From: Choristocarpus tenellus KU-1152
Lineage: Eukaryota; Phaeophyceae
Reading direction: 5' to 3'
Assembly: GCA_964200185.2 (NCBI GenBank)
Contig: CAXNAD020000305.1
Coordinates: 1-22,058, forward strand
Length of the DNA stretch: 22,058 bases
In this document: piece after piece, positions 21,257 to 22,058 of the stretch
Layout: the number at the start of each line of letters is the position of its first letter
How positions within the stretch are numbered: the first letter of the stretch is position 1
Position numbers and translations under genes: made by a program
The notes under the pieces: model-generated
The model's database searches: none
The model's input: the letters and a program-made list of their open reading frames with translations, nothing else
Told to the model about the DNA's origin: nothing

Positions 21257-22058
21257 TTACTTATGATCACCCAGTGCGACCTCTTCGCTACCGATTTTCC
21301 GGGGATCTCGATATTGTATTCTCTCTAACTCAGAATTTCCTTGGGGGTGATACGGTGAGGTTTTGGTTTTCATGTAGTCCAAAGACAGACTGTAACTCTG
21401 CAACAATACTGTTTTCAAATTCGGTACCTTGATTGGAGTGCAACAACTCGGGTGGCCCAAAAATTGAAAATACACGTTCTACCACTGTACAAGCAATTGT
21501 TGCGGCCTCTTTATTTGGAACAGGGCTCAGTACAACAAAACGAGTGAGGTGATCAATGGCAGACAACACAGAAGAGTACATCACACCATTTGCTGCTGGG
21601 GAGCGTGTTTTGTTCTCTACCAAATCAATAGCAACACGCTGAATTGGTCTGTCAACGGGCACATGATGGCCAGTGGGAAGTGTAGCTTTGTTGTGAGCAG
21701 TCTTCAAAATGCAATTGGCATGCTTGACAATCACGACACTATACACAAACGTTGATATTGAATTATGGCCCCCAATACGAGTCTCTAACCTTATCAAACG
21801 TGGGTTTGAAACCTAAGTGGCCTCCATACAATGCATGGTCATGGAAACCATGGAGTATATGAGAGACTAAAGAACGAGGAACAACCAACTGGTCTCTAAA
21901 AGTGCTCCTCTTACGAAGATGACCTGGTCAATACGAATGATACAATAAGCCATTACGAAGGGAAAAATGTCGTCGATTCCTTATCAGTTGGTGGGGCAAG
22001 GTTGGGGGACTGCAGATAACAGTGGATTTTCAAAATTGAGGAAGGAGCGGGACTATGA
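21257..22058 (-). pseudogene. Broken Ty3/gypsy retrotransposon integrase
   Basis: Read from right to left, the minus strand gives the integrase in three frames. The zinc-binding part comes first, with FHDHALYGGHLGFKPTFDKV near 21850-21795 and CRDCQACQ near 21730-21712, the frame being cut by a TAA and a TAG. A second frame (about 21720-21345) holds the catalytic core: RVAIDL with the first Asp, then AIDHLTRFVVLSPVPNKEAA, and HSNQGTEFEN, where the second catalytic Asp is replaced by Asn. A third frame continues with TSPYHPQGNSELER, holding the Glu. Two frame changes, two stops and the Asp loss show it is dead. The rest of the element lies outside the window or is lost. Confidence 0.88.

Overview
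The window is nuclear DNA of a eukaryote, probably an alga with a red-type secondary plastid. Two genes can each be rebuilt from ten exons joined by GT-AG introns with matching phases. Both encoded proteins start with a signal-peptide-like stretch followed by an F-x-L-P step (FILP and FCLP). That layout recalls the bipartite plastid-targeting presequences of photosynthetic stramenopiles and cryptophytes, where a Phe follows the signal-peptide cleavage site. I cannot name the genus.

Layout from left to right. Positions 236-872 hold the 3' end of a Ty1/copia retrotransposon: an RNase H tail, a polypurine tract and a likely 3' LTR. Next is an unassigned stretch, then an aspartyl/asparaginyl beta-hydroxylase-like gene on the minus strand (1728-2702). 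Positions 3566-8961 hold a ten-exon uroporphyrinogen decarboxylase gene on the plus strand (439 residues), an enzyme of haem and chlorophyll synthesis. Tail-to-tail with it, 20468-10747 on the minus strand holds a ten-exon glutathionyl-hydroquinone reductase of the Ecm4/YqjG (GST Xi) family (429 residues). Its introns are packed with short tandem repeats of many unit lengths. The window ends in a broken Ty3/gypsy integrase on the minus strand (21257-22058), with stop codons and frame changes.

The three host genes do not form an operon or an obvious pathway. The decarboxylase and the reductase probably both act in the plastid, one in tetrapyrrole synthesis and the other in thiol repair of quinone conjugates. 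The hydroxylase diverges from the decarboxylase and may share its upstream region.

The points most worth a second look are: changes at two active-site positions of the decarboxylase (Ser to Ala and His to Glu); a CPWC instead of CPWA active site in the reductase; an HxD motif in the hydroxylase where animal AspH has HxG; a small tRNA-like three-stem fold in a decarboxylase intron; and the contrast between the repeat-filled reductase introns and the repeat-poor decarboxylase introns. I did not find a clearly new multi-gene system.
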